Position numbers and translations under genes: made by a program
The notes under the pieces: model-generated
Database searches by the model: none
Seen by the model: only the letters and a program-made list of their open reading frames with translations
What the model was told of the DNA's origin: nothing
Assembly: GCA_041655595.1 (NCBI GenBank)
Contig: JBBAFB010000008.1
Span: 1 to 32,291, forward strand
Length of the DNA: 32,291 bases
Direction: 5' to 3'
From: JBBAFB01 sp041655595
GTDB taxonomy: Bacteria > Bacillota > DULZ01
Part shown: positions 22,318 to 30,218 of the stretch, piece after piece
How positions within the stretch are numbered: position 1 is the first letter of the stretch
Layout: the number at the start of each line of letters is the position of its first letter

Positions 22318-23661
22318 TTATAGTAGATTTAAAAGTTTTATTGTTTGGGTTAGCAGAAAAAGGACTAAGATACCGATTGTCGTAGGTATTAAAAAAGCCA
22401 GTAAGGTCCATTTTCTGCTTTTTGTTTCTTTGAAAATGGTCCAAAGGGTAGTGCCGCAAGGATAATGTAATAAGGAAAACAGCATCACATTGATTGCGGT
22501 TAGCCAGGTCCAACCATGCTGCACAACCAATAATCTTTGAATTTCTTTTAAGCCGGTTAGCTCTATTAGACTTCCGGAGGCTAAATAACCCATAAAAATT
22601 AAAGGAACCACAATCTCATTAGCGGGCAGGCCCAAAATAAAGGCCAAGAGAATAATCCCATCCAAACCTAGAGCCTTTGCAAAGGGATCTAAAAAACTTG
22701 CTGACAAGTTAAGTATTGAGACCCCCCCAATATCCAGATTAGCCAAGGTCCAAACCAGCAAACCTGCCGGAGCCGCTACCATCACAGCCCTACCTAGAAC
22801 AAAAATGGTTCTATCCAGTATGGATCTGATGATAAGCTGGCCTAAGCGGGGCTTTCTAAAGGGAGGCAACTCCAAGGTAAAGGTGGAAGGTACCCCTTTT
22901 AAAATCGTTTTACTCAGCAAATAAGAAACTGCTAAAGTGACGGCAATTCCAATCAAAACAATTGCCAGCACAACTAAGGTAACACCAAAATTGCCTAAAA
23001 CTCCTGTTAAAAACAAGCTTGACAGCAAAATCAGAGTTGGGAAGCGGCCGTTACAGGGAACGAAATTATTGGTTAAAATGGCAATTAGCCTTTCTCTGGG
23101 CGAATCAATTATACGGCAAGAAACCACCCCTACAGCATTACAGCCAAAACCCATGCACATACTCAAAGTCTGTTTTCCGTGAGTACCGCATTTTTTAAAA
23201 AGGTAATCTAAATTAAAAGCCATCCTGGGCAAATAACCTAAATCCTCCAACAAGGTAAACAAGGGGAAAAAGATAGCCATGGGCGGCAGCATTACAGCCA
23301 CCACCCAAGCTAGGGTCCTGAATAAGCCTAACACGAATAAACCGATTGCCCAAGCGGGTGCATTGATAACTGTTAAAAAAACAAGCATTTTTTCTTCAAT
23401 CAAGGAAAATAAATTAGCCAGCAGCTGAGAAGGGTAATTTGCCCCGGTAATAGTAATCCAAAAAATCAGCCCCAGAAGCAATAGCATGGTAAAAGAACCC
23501 CAACCGGGAGAGGTAAGTATATCATCCAGCCTGCCCTCCCAGTAGCCTTTATTACCCTTCACCTTAACAACCTTTTTTGCTATGGCCTCAGCCTCATGGA
23601 ATAAAGTTACTACAATCCTGTCTCTCAAATCGTTTTGCAATTTTGAATAATCCGTGCCCAC
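22318..23661 (-). CDS. feoB: FeoB membrane-channel half (split FeoB)
   Basis: A membrane protein of about 447 residues that corresponds to the carboxy part of FeoB, the ferrous iron importer. It carries about nine to ten helices in two Gate (nucleoside-recognition) repeats, FPLFTLLEDLGYLPRMAF and the cysteine-bearing MCMGFGCNAVGVVSCR and FVPCNGRFP, features of the FeoB pore. It lacks a GTPase domain, which is supplied by the adjacent gene 23664-24440. The frame opens at TTG 23667, overlapping the stop of that gene as TTGA; GTG 23661, 6 nt behind a G-run, is a likelier start. Such a two-gene FeoB can work as a complex. Confidence 0.88.
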   Translation of the reverse strand: MGTDYSKLQNDLRDRIVVTLFHEAEAIAKKVVKVKGNKGYWEGRLDDILTSPGWGSFTMLLLLGLIFWITITGANYPSQLLANLFSLIEEKMLVFLTVINAPAWAIGLFVLGLFRTLAWVVAVMLPPMAIFFPLFTLLEDLGYLPRMAFNLDYLFKKCGTHGKQTLSMCMGFGCNAVGVVSCRIIDSPRERLIAILTNNFVPCNGRFPTLILLSSLFLTGVLGNFGVTLVVLAIVLIGIAVTLAVSYLLSKTILKGVPSTFTLELPPFRKPRLGQLIIRSILDRTIFVLGRAVMVAAPAGLLVWTLANLDIGGVSILNLSASFLDPFAKALGLDGIILLAFILGLPANEIVVPLIFMGYLASGSLIELTGLKEIQRLLVVQHGWTWLTAINVMLFSLLHYPCGTTLWTIFKETKSRKWTLLAFLIPTTIGILVLFLLTQTIKLLNLL

Positions 23662-23663
23662 CC

Positions 23664-24440
23664 TCAACCCCCCAATAAGGCCAGCTTGGAGGTCTTGGTA
23701 TCGTTTGCCATCTCCCCTTTTATTTCATGACAGACAACTTCCTCTCCCTCCAAAAGCCGTAATGCCAGCCAACGGGGGTTAATTGACATAAAATCATCTC
23801 CGGCAATTTTAGGCAATAGCGCCTCAATGGCTGCTTCTACTTCTCGATCATAAATAATTTGCCTAGGCTTGCAATTTATTTTACCTTGAGCAACACCCCT
23901 TATATTTTCCCGCAATTTTTCGAGCCCGGTGCCGGCCCTTGCATTGGTTCCCACAACCGGGACACCCAACTCCTTATTAAAAAGTTTTAGATCAATCTCG
24001 ATTCCTTTTCTGGCCGCTTCATCCAAAAGATTAACGCAAACAATTACCTTGGGCGTTATCTCCAGAACCTGCAGCACCAGGTTTAAGTTTCTTTCCAAGC
24101 AGGTCGCGTCTACCACGATAACCACCGCGTGGTAACTCCCCGAATATATAAAATCCCTTGCCACTTGTTCTTCCACTGAACTAGCAAACAAGGAATAGGT
24201 CCCGGGGAGATCCACCAGAGAATAATGCTCCCCTTGGTATTTATAATGGCCTTCGGCCCGCAAAACCGTCTTTCCTGGCCAATTGCCGGTATGTTGATGA
24301 AGACCGGTTAAGGAATTAAATAAGGTGCTTTTACCCGTATTGGGATTACCGGCCAAAGCAACCACCCAAGGGGTTTGAAGCCTCTTTAACTGTCCCCTTT
24401 TTAAACTAGCTACAATCGTTGACTGGTAAGACAGACCCAT
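23664..24440 (-). CDS. feoB: FeoB GTPase half (split FeoB)
   Basis: A 258-residue cytoplasmic G-protein domain of FeoB. G1 is GNPNTGKS (31-38), followed by WPGKTV (switch I), G3 DLPG (77-80), and G4 NLLD (137-140, NxxD). A short helical region follows before the stop. GTP hydrolysis here should gate the membrane half encoded next. The start is ATG behind AAGGAGGTAAAGTAA. There is no sign of decay or a frame error within either half, and the joint falls inside the helical region after the G domain, so the split looks natural. Confidence 0.9.
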   Translation of the reverse strand: MGLSYQSTIVASLKRGQLKRLQTPWVVALAGNPNTGKSTLFNSLTGLHQHTGNWPGKTVLRAEGHYKYQGEHYSLVDLPGTYSLFASSVEEQVARDFIYSGSYHAVVIVVDATCLERNLNLVLQVLEITPKVIVCVNLLDEAARKGIEIDLKLFNKELGVPVVGTNARAGTGLEKLRENIRGVAQGKINCKPRQIIYDREVEAAIEALLPKIAGDDFMSINPRWLALRLLEGEEVVCHEIKGEMANDTKTSKLALLGG

Positions 24441-24494
24441 TTACTTTACCTCCTTCATTGGTAATCTGATACTCATTAATTATTTAGGGCCTAT

Positions 24495-24719
24495 TTATTG
24501 AATTTGAATGAAGGATGCCTCTTCTTTCCTCAAAGCAATCACTGCCCCCCGAATTAAGTAGGCTGTGGGGTCGCCCAGAAAAGCTTTTCTAACAGCTAGA
24601 ACAGTTGCACCGGGCACAAAGCCCAGATCCAATAAACGCCTTCGCATCATACCGGTTGCGCTTAATGCCTTGACACTGCATTTTTGCCCTATTGGTAAAT
24701 TAGCTAAATTCAAATACAT
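24495..24719 (-). CDS. feoA: FeoA, accessory protein of ferrous iron transport
   Basis: A 74-residue SH3-like protein. The pattern MYLNLANLPIGQKCSVKAL, MRRRLLDLGFVPG and FLGDPTAYLIRG is the FeoA signature. It is thought to regulate the FeoB GTPase by binding it. The frame is open up to 24761, but ATG 24719 downstream of AGGAGG gives the family length and is taken as start. It lies 54 bp upstream of the FeoB GTPase gene and should be cotranscribed. Confidence 0.93.
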   Translation of the reverse strand: MYLNLANLPIGQKCSVKALSATGMMRRRLLDLGFVPGATVLAVRKAFLGDPTAYLIRGAVIALRKEEASFIQIQ

Positions 24720-24807
24720 TTTTATAAAAAACCTCCTTGTTAGGTTGTCGGCTGTCGCCATCGGATTCAGAATTTCTTTTTGTGAGTGATTTATTTTATA
24801 GTATGTA

Positions 24808-24839
24808 AAAACCCGGTGGTGAGTTACCGCCGGGTTTTT
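24808..24839 (-). terminator. Intrinsic terminator after the CDF exporter gene
   Basis: On the minus strand AAAACCCGG-C-GGT pairs with ACC-A-CCGGGTTTT, a 12-bp stem with one mismatch and a 5-nt loop, followed by T. It separates the CDF exporter gene from feoA. Confidence 0.8.
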
Positions 24840-24871
24840 GTAATAGGATAGTACATTGTGGCAAATTTAGC

Positions 24872-25822
24872 CTAATTGTTTATTTCTTTATGAATGCAAT
24901 CTTCCCAGGGTTCTATATGAATTAAAATTTTAACCCCTAGGGTTTCGTTAATTTTTTTCTCCACTACGTCGCTGATTTGATGGGCTTCCGTTATATCTAA
25001 AAGGCGGCAAACTTCCATATGAGCAGTTAAGTGTTTAATTTCCCCATATTCATGCAGTTCAATATTATGCAACCCCTGAACCCCGTCAACTGTCATCGCA
25101 CATTTATTTATCGCTTCCACCAGCTCCTCTGATGGACGAACTCCCAGGAGATGATTAACTACATCCCGGCCTATTTCATAGCCGGTGTAAATTATTAAAC
25201 CGGACACCACTACCCCCAATAAGGCATCCACCTTGGGATAACCTACTAAAACTCCCAGTAAACCGATGCCAACCACCAGGGAAGCAAAGGCATCGGTTCG
25301 ATGATGCCAGGCATCGGCAATTAATGCTTGCGATTCTATCCTATTTCCCAGGTCTTTGGAAAAATGATACATCCATTCTTTAATAGCAGCAGCCACTAAC
25401 ATGACTACCAAGACCAATAGATTATATTCCACATCCTGAGGCGAAAAAAAGCGATTTATAGATTGATGCAAGAACTCAAAGCCTACAACTACCAAAAGAA
25501 CGGCTATAATCAGAGTTGCTATTTCTTCCGCTCGCCCATGTCCGAAAGGGTGTTCCTTGTCCTTGGGCAGGCTGCTGATTTTAAAACTGACTACTACAAT
25601 AGCGGAGGTAATTACATCCGCTAAGGTATGTACGGCATCCGCAATTAAAGAAACGCTGTTAATCAACAAACCGAAGAATAATTTAATGGCAAACAAAATG
25701 ACATTGAGAACAATGCTGACCCATCCCCCCAGGCTACCGTATTTTTTCCTCACCTCAGGCAGATCAATTCTTCGATAGTCTTCAACAAAAATTCTTAATA
25801 TACTGTTTGTAAATTTTTGCAT
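24872..25822 (-). CDS. Cation diffusion facilitator (CDF) metal exporter
   Basis: A 316-residue membrane protein with six helices in the first 210 residues and a cytoplasmic ferredoxin-like tail. Helix 2 has the motif LIADAVHTLADV and helix 5 LIADAWHHRTDAF. These give a tetrahedral site of two aspartates from helix 2 and a histidine and aspartate from helix 5 (DxxxD/HxxxD), typical of zinc or iron exporters (FieF/MamM-like). GHGRAEEIATL is the loop signature. The metal cannot be told; the neighbouring feo genes make iron or manganese plausible. Confidence 0.92.
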   Translation of the reverse strand: MQKFTNSILRIFVEDYRRIDLPEVRKKYGSLGGWVSIVLNVILFAIKLFFGLLINSVSLIADAVHTLADVITSAIVVVSFKISSLPKDKEHPFGHGRAEEIATLIIAVLLVVVGFEFLHQSINRFFSPQDVEYNLLVLVVMLVAAAIKEWMYHFSKDLGNRIESQALIADAWHHRTDAFASLVVGIGLLGVLVGYPKVDALLGVVVSGLIIYTGYEIGRDVVNHLLGVRPSEELVEAINKCAMTVDGVQGLHNIELHEYGEIKHLTAHMEVCRLLDITEAHQISDVVEKKINETLGVKILIHIEPWEDCIHKEINN

Positions 25823-25851
25823 TGCCCCAACTGCCTCCTAAATCCGCTTCC

Positions 25852-26424
25852 CTATTGACATTGCAATTTTTTGATTAAAGTTGCAACATTGACCGTAAAC
25901 CGTTTGACTGTTTCCATACCCTCCAGATCCTTTAATGCATCTCCCGGTTCTCTGCCAAAGACAATATTCCAATAGGTTGAGCCGGGTACCACCATTTCAC
26001 TGATAAAATAAAACATCAGCATCTCCTGATAGCTGGCAGATAAACCGCCTCTGCGTGCTACCGCAATGGGCCCTCCCACCTTCCAACTTAACCAGCGTCC
26101 ATTCTTGCCGGCAACCATAGCAATTCTTTGAATGGCCGCCATTAAGTCCCCTCTCGCCGTACCGTAATAAACCGGCCCTCCCACAATTAGACCCTCCGCC
26201 GCTTTAATCTTCTCTATGATGCCATTTAACCCGTCATCCAAGGAACAGCGGCCCAGTTCGCTGCATTTATAGCAGGCAATGCAGGAGCGAATATTTTTGT
26301 TATGTAAAGAAATCAGCTCCGCATCTACTCCTTCGCCCTTTGCCACCTCAACACAAGCTTCCATCACCTGCATGGTGTTTCCCTTTAATCTGGGACTTCC
26401 AGATAAAAAAATAATTTTTGGCAA
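25852..26424 (-). CDS. Iron-sulfur flavoprotein (flavodoxin family)
   Basis: A 190-residue flavodoxin-fold protein. The FMN-phosphate loop is SGSPRLKGNTMQ (8-19). A compact cluster motif follows, C48-x2-C51-x2-C54-x5-C60, as in the Isf proteins of anaerobes, where it binds a [4Fe-4S] cluster. GGPVYYGTARGDL and VARRGG continue the FMN site. Probable role is low-potential electron transfer or reduction of oxidants. The start is TTG 26424 behind GGAAGGAG. The CDF gene lies 29 bp downstream of it. Confidence 0.88.
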   Translation of the reverse strand: MPKIIFLSGSPRLKGNTMQVMEACVEVAKGEGVDAELISLHNKNIRSCIACYKCSELGRCSLDDGLNGIIEKIKAAEGLIVGGPVYYGTARGDLMAAIQRIAMVAGKNGRWLSWKVGGPIAVARRGGLSASYQEMLMFYFISEMVVPGSTYWNIVFGREPGDALKDLEGMETVKRFTVNVATLIKKLQCQ

Positions 26425-26452
26425 GTTTTCTTCTCCTTCCTATTATGTTCAT

Positions 26453-28192
26453 CTACTGTGCGGTCATTTGCAACCTTGTTTGTTTGATTTCTTTTAAATA
26501 GTCCTCCATTACCTTAAGGTCTAAGGTATTAAAAACATCCTCCCTTTCCAGCCAGCCTTTTCTGGCCATTAAAACCCCATAATCAGTGTCATCCAAATCT
26601 TCTACCCGGTGAGCATCCGGGTTAATACTGATTTTCAAACCCAACTCCTTTGCTTTTCTTAAATACCGCCAATCTAAATCCAGCCTGGCCGGAGAGGCAT
26701 TTAACTCTACCACCACCTGCCGCCGCTGCATTTCTTTAAATAATAGCTCGTAGTCCACTTGGTAGCCGTCACGAGCTAATAATAATCTTCCTGTTGGATG
26801 CCCTAGCATGGTGACACAGGGATGAGAAATTGCTTTAATTAGCCGTTCCGTTAAATCTATGCCGACTTTAAAATGACTATGAACAGAAGCAATTACAAAA
26901 TCAAATAAAGATAGAACTTGATCATTGTAATCCAGTGAGCCATCCGGCAGTATATCGGCTTCAATTCCTTTAAAAATTCTAAGTTCAGGGTACCTTGCCT
27001 GCACCGCTACAATTTCCTCATGCTGTAAATAAATATCCTTTTCCTGAAGGCCCCCGGCGTAGTAGGCGGACCGACTATGATCGGAAACACCAAGATACGA
27101 ATATCCCCGACTAATTGCACCTTTTACCATTTCCTCAATGCTGTTCCTGCCATCGCTATAGTTGGTATGGACATGAAAAATACCTTTCAGCTCCTTGGAT
27201 TCTACTAATTGGGGCAACCTACCTTGTAAAGAAGCTTCAATTTCACCCCGATCTTCTCTCAGTTCAGGCGGAATATAATCCAGAGCGAATAAGCGGTAAA
27301 TGTCCTGTTCATTTTTGCATTGCTGAAGTTCCTCACCGCGAAAAACGCCGTACTCGTTGATTTTATAACCCAAAGTTTTGGCCAAACCCCTTAAGGCTAT
27401 ATTATGTTCCTTACTGCCCGTAAAGTGATGGAGAGCATAGGAAAACTGTTCCGGCTTGACAACCCGCAGATCTGCTTCCAAGCCGTTTTCCAACCTGACA
27501 TGCACTAAGGTTTCCCCTCGGGATGTTACTGCCTTAATCTGAGCGAAATCTAAAAAGCACTTTATCGCCTCTTTCGGTTCCGCGGTACTGATTACAAAAT
27601 CAATATCCTTTACCACCTCTTTAGCTCTTCTGATGCTGCCCCCAATTTCCGCCTCTAACACGAAGGGACTTGTCTTGATTTGCTTCAACAGTACTTCCGC
27701 GGTTTTTTTCGCATCGGACAATAGGTGTTTACCTTGAAATGCCTTTAAAGAAGCCAAGCCTAATAAAAAGTTTTCCTGAGTTTTCTCCCCGAAACCCTTT
27801 AGGCTTATTAAGCGGTTTTCCTTACAAGCATATTCCAATTCCCCTAAGCTGGCAATCCCCAATTCACGATAAAGGGTAGCCGCCTTTTTAGGCCCCAACC
27901 CGGGAACTTTCAATAAATCCATAACTCCCGGGGGCATACTTTGTTTTAACTCCTCATAATAAGCTAGCCGCCCGGTTGAAACCAGTTCGGTGATTTTTTC
28001 CGTTAAAGCTTTTCCGATCCCGGGCAAATCTTTTAGCTTATTTTCCTGAACCAACTGTTCCAAGTCATCTTCTAGGCTTTCCAGCACATGGGCCCCATTA
28101 TAATAAGCCCTGCTTTTAAAAGGATTCTCACCATGTAATTCCAACAATAAACCAATTTCGTTTAATATTTCCGCAGCCTGCTTGTTAAGCAA
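26453..28192 (-). CDS. polX: DNA polymerase/3'-5' exonuclease PolX
   Basis: A family X DNA polymerase of about 579 residues, involved in base-excision and break repair. Helix-hairpin-helix motifs LPGIGKALTEKI and VPGLGPKKAA (about 56-105) are followed by the nucleotidyl-transferase core with GGSIRRAKEVVKDIDFVIS (about 184-202, catalytic DxD). The carboxy PHP domain begins at HVHTNYSDG (about 340) and carries the exonuclease. The frame opens at TTG 28207, which belongs to the ribosome site; TTG 28192, 6 nt after GGAGGGG, is preferred and gives normal length. Confidence 0.95.
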   Translation of the reverse strand: MLNKQAAEILNEIGLLLELHGENPFKSRAYYNGAHVLESLEDDLEQLVQENKLKDLPGIGKALTEKITELVSTGRLAYYEELKQSMPPGVMDLLKVPGLGPKKAATLYRELGIASLGELEYACKENRLISLKGFGEKTQENFLLGLASLKAFQGKHLLSDAKKTAEVLLKQIKTSPFVLEAEIGGSIRRAKEVVKDIDFVISTAEPKEAIKCFLDFAQIKAVTSRGETLVHVRLENGLEADLRVVKPEQFSYALHHFTGSKEHNIALRGLAKTLGYKINEYGVFRGEELQQCKNEQDIYRLFALDYIPPELREDRGEIEASLQGRLPQLVESKELKGIFHVHTNYSDGRNSIEEMVKGAISRGYSYLGVSDHSRSAYYAGGLQEKDIYLQHEEIVAVQARYPELRIFKGIEADILPDGSLDYNDQVLSLFDFVIASVHSHFKVGIDLTERLIKAISHPCVTMLGHPTGRLLLARDGYQVDYELLFKEMQRRQVVVELNASPARLDLDWRYLRKAKELGLKISINPDAHRVEDLDDTDYGVLMARKGWLEREDVFNTLDLKVMEDYLKEIKQTRLQMTAQ

Positions 28193-28294
28193 AAGGTACC
28201 CCTCCAATATTAATTATTTATAAGGGCTTCCCAGCCTTTTAATTTAGGGCAAAAAACTTAAACGGGAGTTAAAAATCCTACAGTGTTCAGATTG

Positions 28295-28336
28295 AAAAAA
28301 GCATTGAGCGCAGGCGAAAACCGGGCCCAATGCTTT
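28295..28336 (-). terminator. Intrinsic terminator of the glutamate dehydrogenase gene
   Basis: AAAGCATTG (28336-28328) pairs with CAATGCTTT (28306-28298) on the minus strand, with a 21-nt loop, followed by TTTTTT. It lies 15 bp beyond the dehydrogenase stop. Confidence 0.7.
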
Positions 28337-28350
28337 ATCTTAAAAGCATG

Positions 28351-29682
28351 CTATGCCAACTTGGTAAGATCAAAAACCTGGTTATTTAAACTGCCCCTTA
28401 GCTTCATAGCCTCATAAACGCGCTTAACTGCCAATTGAATGGCCGCTTCCGTAGGGCTGATTTTTTCTGCTACGACAATTTTGCTGAAATCAGCAAATGT
28501 AGCCTTAATTCTTTCCGCTACGAACTCTAAAACTTCTTCTTGTTTGCTCGGTCTGGCACTCAGAGATGAAGAGTATTCCAAATTAGAAGCTATTACTCCT
28601 CCGGCATTAGCCACTATATCCGGGAAAACATAAATACCCTTTTCCTCCAAAATGGTCATTCCCTCGGGGGTTGCCGGCATGTTGGCTGCAGAAACAACAG
28701 CTTGCGCTTTAACTCCGGGGGAAACCTCTTTATTTAATACATGCCCTGCAGCCGCCGGTATCAAGATATCCACAGGCAATTTAAAGAGCTGTTCGTTGTT
28801 TAGAGGCTGATCATTAAAGCCTTTTACTGTGCCATTTTCCTCTAAGTGCTTCAGCAACGCGGGCACATCCAAGCCACTAGGGTCCTGTACCCCTCCAAAA
28901 ATGTCAACTACTCCAATGAGTGTTACCCCCCGCTCTGCCAAGAATTTTGCCGTATAGGAACCCACATTGCCGAAACCTTGAATAGCTACCTTAGCCTTGT
29001 TGGCAGGTATACCCAAGTGCTCCAGGGTTTCTAAGACGGCTGTTGCTACCCCATAACCGGTAGCCTCTTTTCTGCCGGGTAGCCAACCATGAATCCCTTC
29101 CGGTTTTCCCGTTACAGAAGCCGGATCCCCTGTAATACCGCTAATAACAGCCATCTCCGGACCGGCAGTACCCATATCTGGAGCGGGCACATAGGTATGA
29201 GAGCTCAGCAATTCCTTGTGTTTAAGTGCATATTGTGTAATAATTGCCTTTTTGACTATGGTTTCAAATTCAAGATTGCGATTTTTAATGCCGAAAAGAG
29301 CGTAAACTGCATTAAGATCAACCTTAATACCGGACTTACCTCCGCCAAATTCAACTCCTGATGCCGCTGTTTTTAGAGTCATTAAACGTGCCAGCTCACT
29401 GGTTTCCCAAACATCCACATCATTAGCCAGCCTGATTCCCCCTTTATAGGGTCCCCTGGCATTATTATGAAGCACGATGCAGCCGTAAGGTTTAATTACC
29501 TTGCCGAAAAGATCAACTGTTAATCTAAAGGCCAGTACTTCGTCAGGTTGTACCAGCTGATCAATAACTTCCTTGGGATATCCCAGCCTATGACCAGCTT
29601 TTCTAACTAATCCACTGGATACATTTTCCGGTTCCTTATTATGCAACAACTCTTCAATACCTATCAATTCAACATTTGCCAC
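28351..29682 (-). CDS. gdhA: Glu/Leu/Phe/Val dehydrogenase, probably glutamate dehydrogenase
   Basis: A 443-residue hexameric-type amino acid dehydrogenase. GPYKGGIRL and the catalytic loop EFGGGKSGIKVDL lie in the substrate domain, PAPDMGTAGPEM follows, and the NAD(P) fold starts at VAIQGFGNVGSYTAKFL. Length and motifs fit glutamate dehydrogenase, converting glutamate and 2-oxoglutarate; related Leu or Phe dehydrogenases are shorter. The start is GTG 29682 behind AAGGAGG. Confidence 0.88.
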   Translation of the reverse strand: MANVELIGIEELLHNKEPENVSSGLVRKAGHRLGYPKEVIDQLVQPDEVLAFRLTVDLFGKVIKPYGCIVLHNNARGPYKGGIRLANDVDVWETSELARLMTLKTAASGVEFGGGKSGIKVDLNAVYALFGIKNRNLEFETIVKKAIITQYALKHKELLSSHTYVPAPDMGTAGPEMAVISGITGDPASVTGKPEGIHGWLPGRKEATGYGVATAVLETLEHLGIPANKAKVAIQGFGNVGSYTAKFLAERGVTLIGVVDIFGGVQDPSGLDVPALLKHLEENGTVKGFNDQPLNNEQLFKLPVDILIPAAAGHVLNKEVSPGVKAQAVVSAANMPATPEGMTILEEKGIYVFPDIVANAGGVIASNLEYSSSLSARPSKQEEVLEFVAERIKATFADFSKIVVAEKISPTEAAIQLAVKRVYEAMKLRGSLNNQVFDLTKLA

Positions 29683-29801
29683 TTTTTAGCCTCCTTAAAA
29701 TATTAGTTCATTATAGAGTCAAAATCAGTTTAAACATCTTCTCTTTTTTCTGCAAGAATCCTGCATTTTTACTCAGATACATTGTATACCTGTTTTCAGG
29801 T

Positions 29802-30173
29802 CTATCCCGCCCCTTCTAAGGCCGGGGCTTCTGTTTTACCTGCTTCCTGCACAGGCGGCAAATTTTCTTCGCTTTTATGTTCCCTCGCCAGCTGTCCATC
29901 CAAATACAAGACAAAAGCAAGTAAGCGTGCCACTGCCTCATATAATTCAGGAGGTATCGGTTTTCCCAGCTCCAGCCGGCATAAGCTTGTTACCAAGTCC
30001 GGGTCGTTTTGTATGGGTACGCCGACTTCCCTAGCTTTGGCGATTATTTTTTCTGCTATGGTGCCCTTGCCAATTGCCACAACTTTGGGAACCGTATCTC
30101 TCTGTTCTTCATTATAGGTTAAGGCCACCGCCTGCTTAACCATCTCCTGCTCCCTGTCAGCTATTTGCATCAC
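29802..30173 (-). CDS. YlqH-like protein (FlhB carboxy-terminal domain)
   Basis: A 123-residue soluble protein homologous to the cytoplasmic tail of FlhB/YscU export proteins. AVALTYNEEQRDTVPKVVAIGKG, IAKAREVGVPIQNDPDLVTSLCRLELGKPIPPELYEAVARLLAFVL is the characteristic run. The membrane part and the NPTH self-cleavage site are absent, as in the stand-alone YlqH group. Function is unknown. It lies 45 bp downstream of the FliK-like gene, the same pairing as ylqG-ylqH in Bacillus. Confidence 0.85.
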   Translation of the reverse strand: MMQIADREQEMVKQAVALTYNEEQRDTVPKVVAIGKGTIAEKIIAKAREVGVPIQNDPDLVTSLCRLELGKPIPPELYEAVARLLAFVLYLDGQLAREHKSEENLPPVQEAGKTEAPALEGAG

Positions 30174-30218
30174 ACCCTTTCGTCAATAACAGGTATCCGT
30201 TATAAAACAGCAGCGCAA

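Noticed and set aside
22199..22513. Minus-strand open frame between the TPM and FeoB channel genes
   Set aside because: It runs through the terminator and tandem repeat and overlaps the FeoB end in another frame; no domain.
23664..23667. FeoB as a frameshifted pseudogene
   Set aside because: Both halves are complete and begin and end at sensible places, with coupling at the junction, so a natural split is the better explanation.
29782..29810. Palindromes CCTGTTTTCAGG and GATACATTGTATAC near the ylqH-like stop
   Set aside because: The stems are short and lack a U-run or clear neighbouring promoter, so neither terminator nor operator could be supported.
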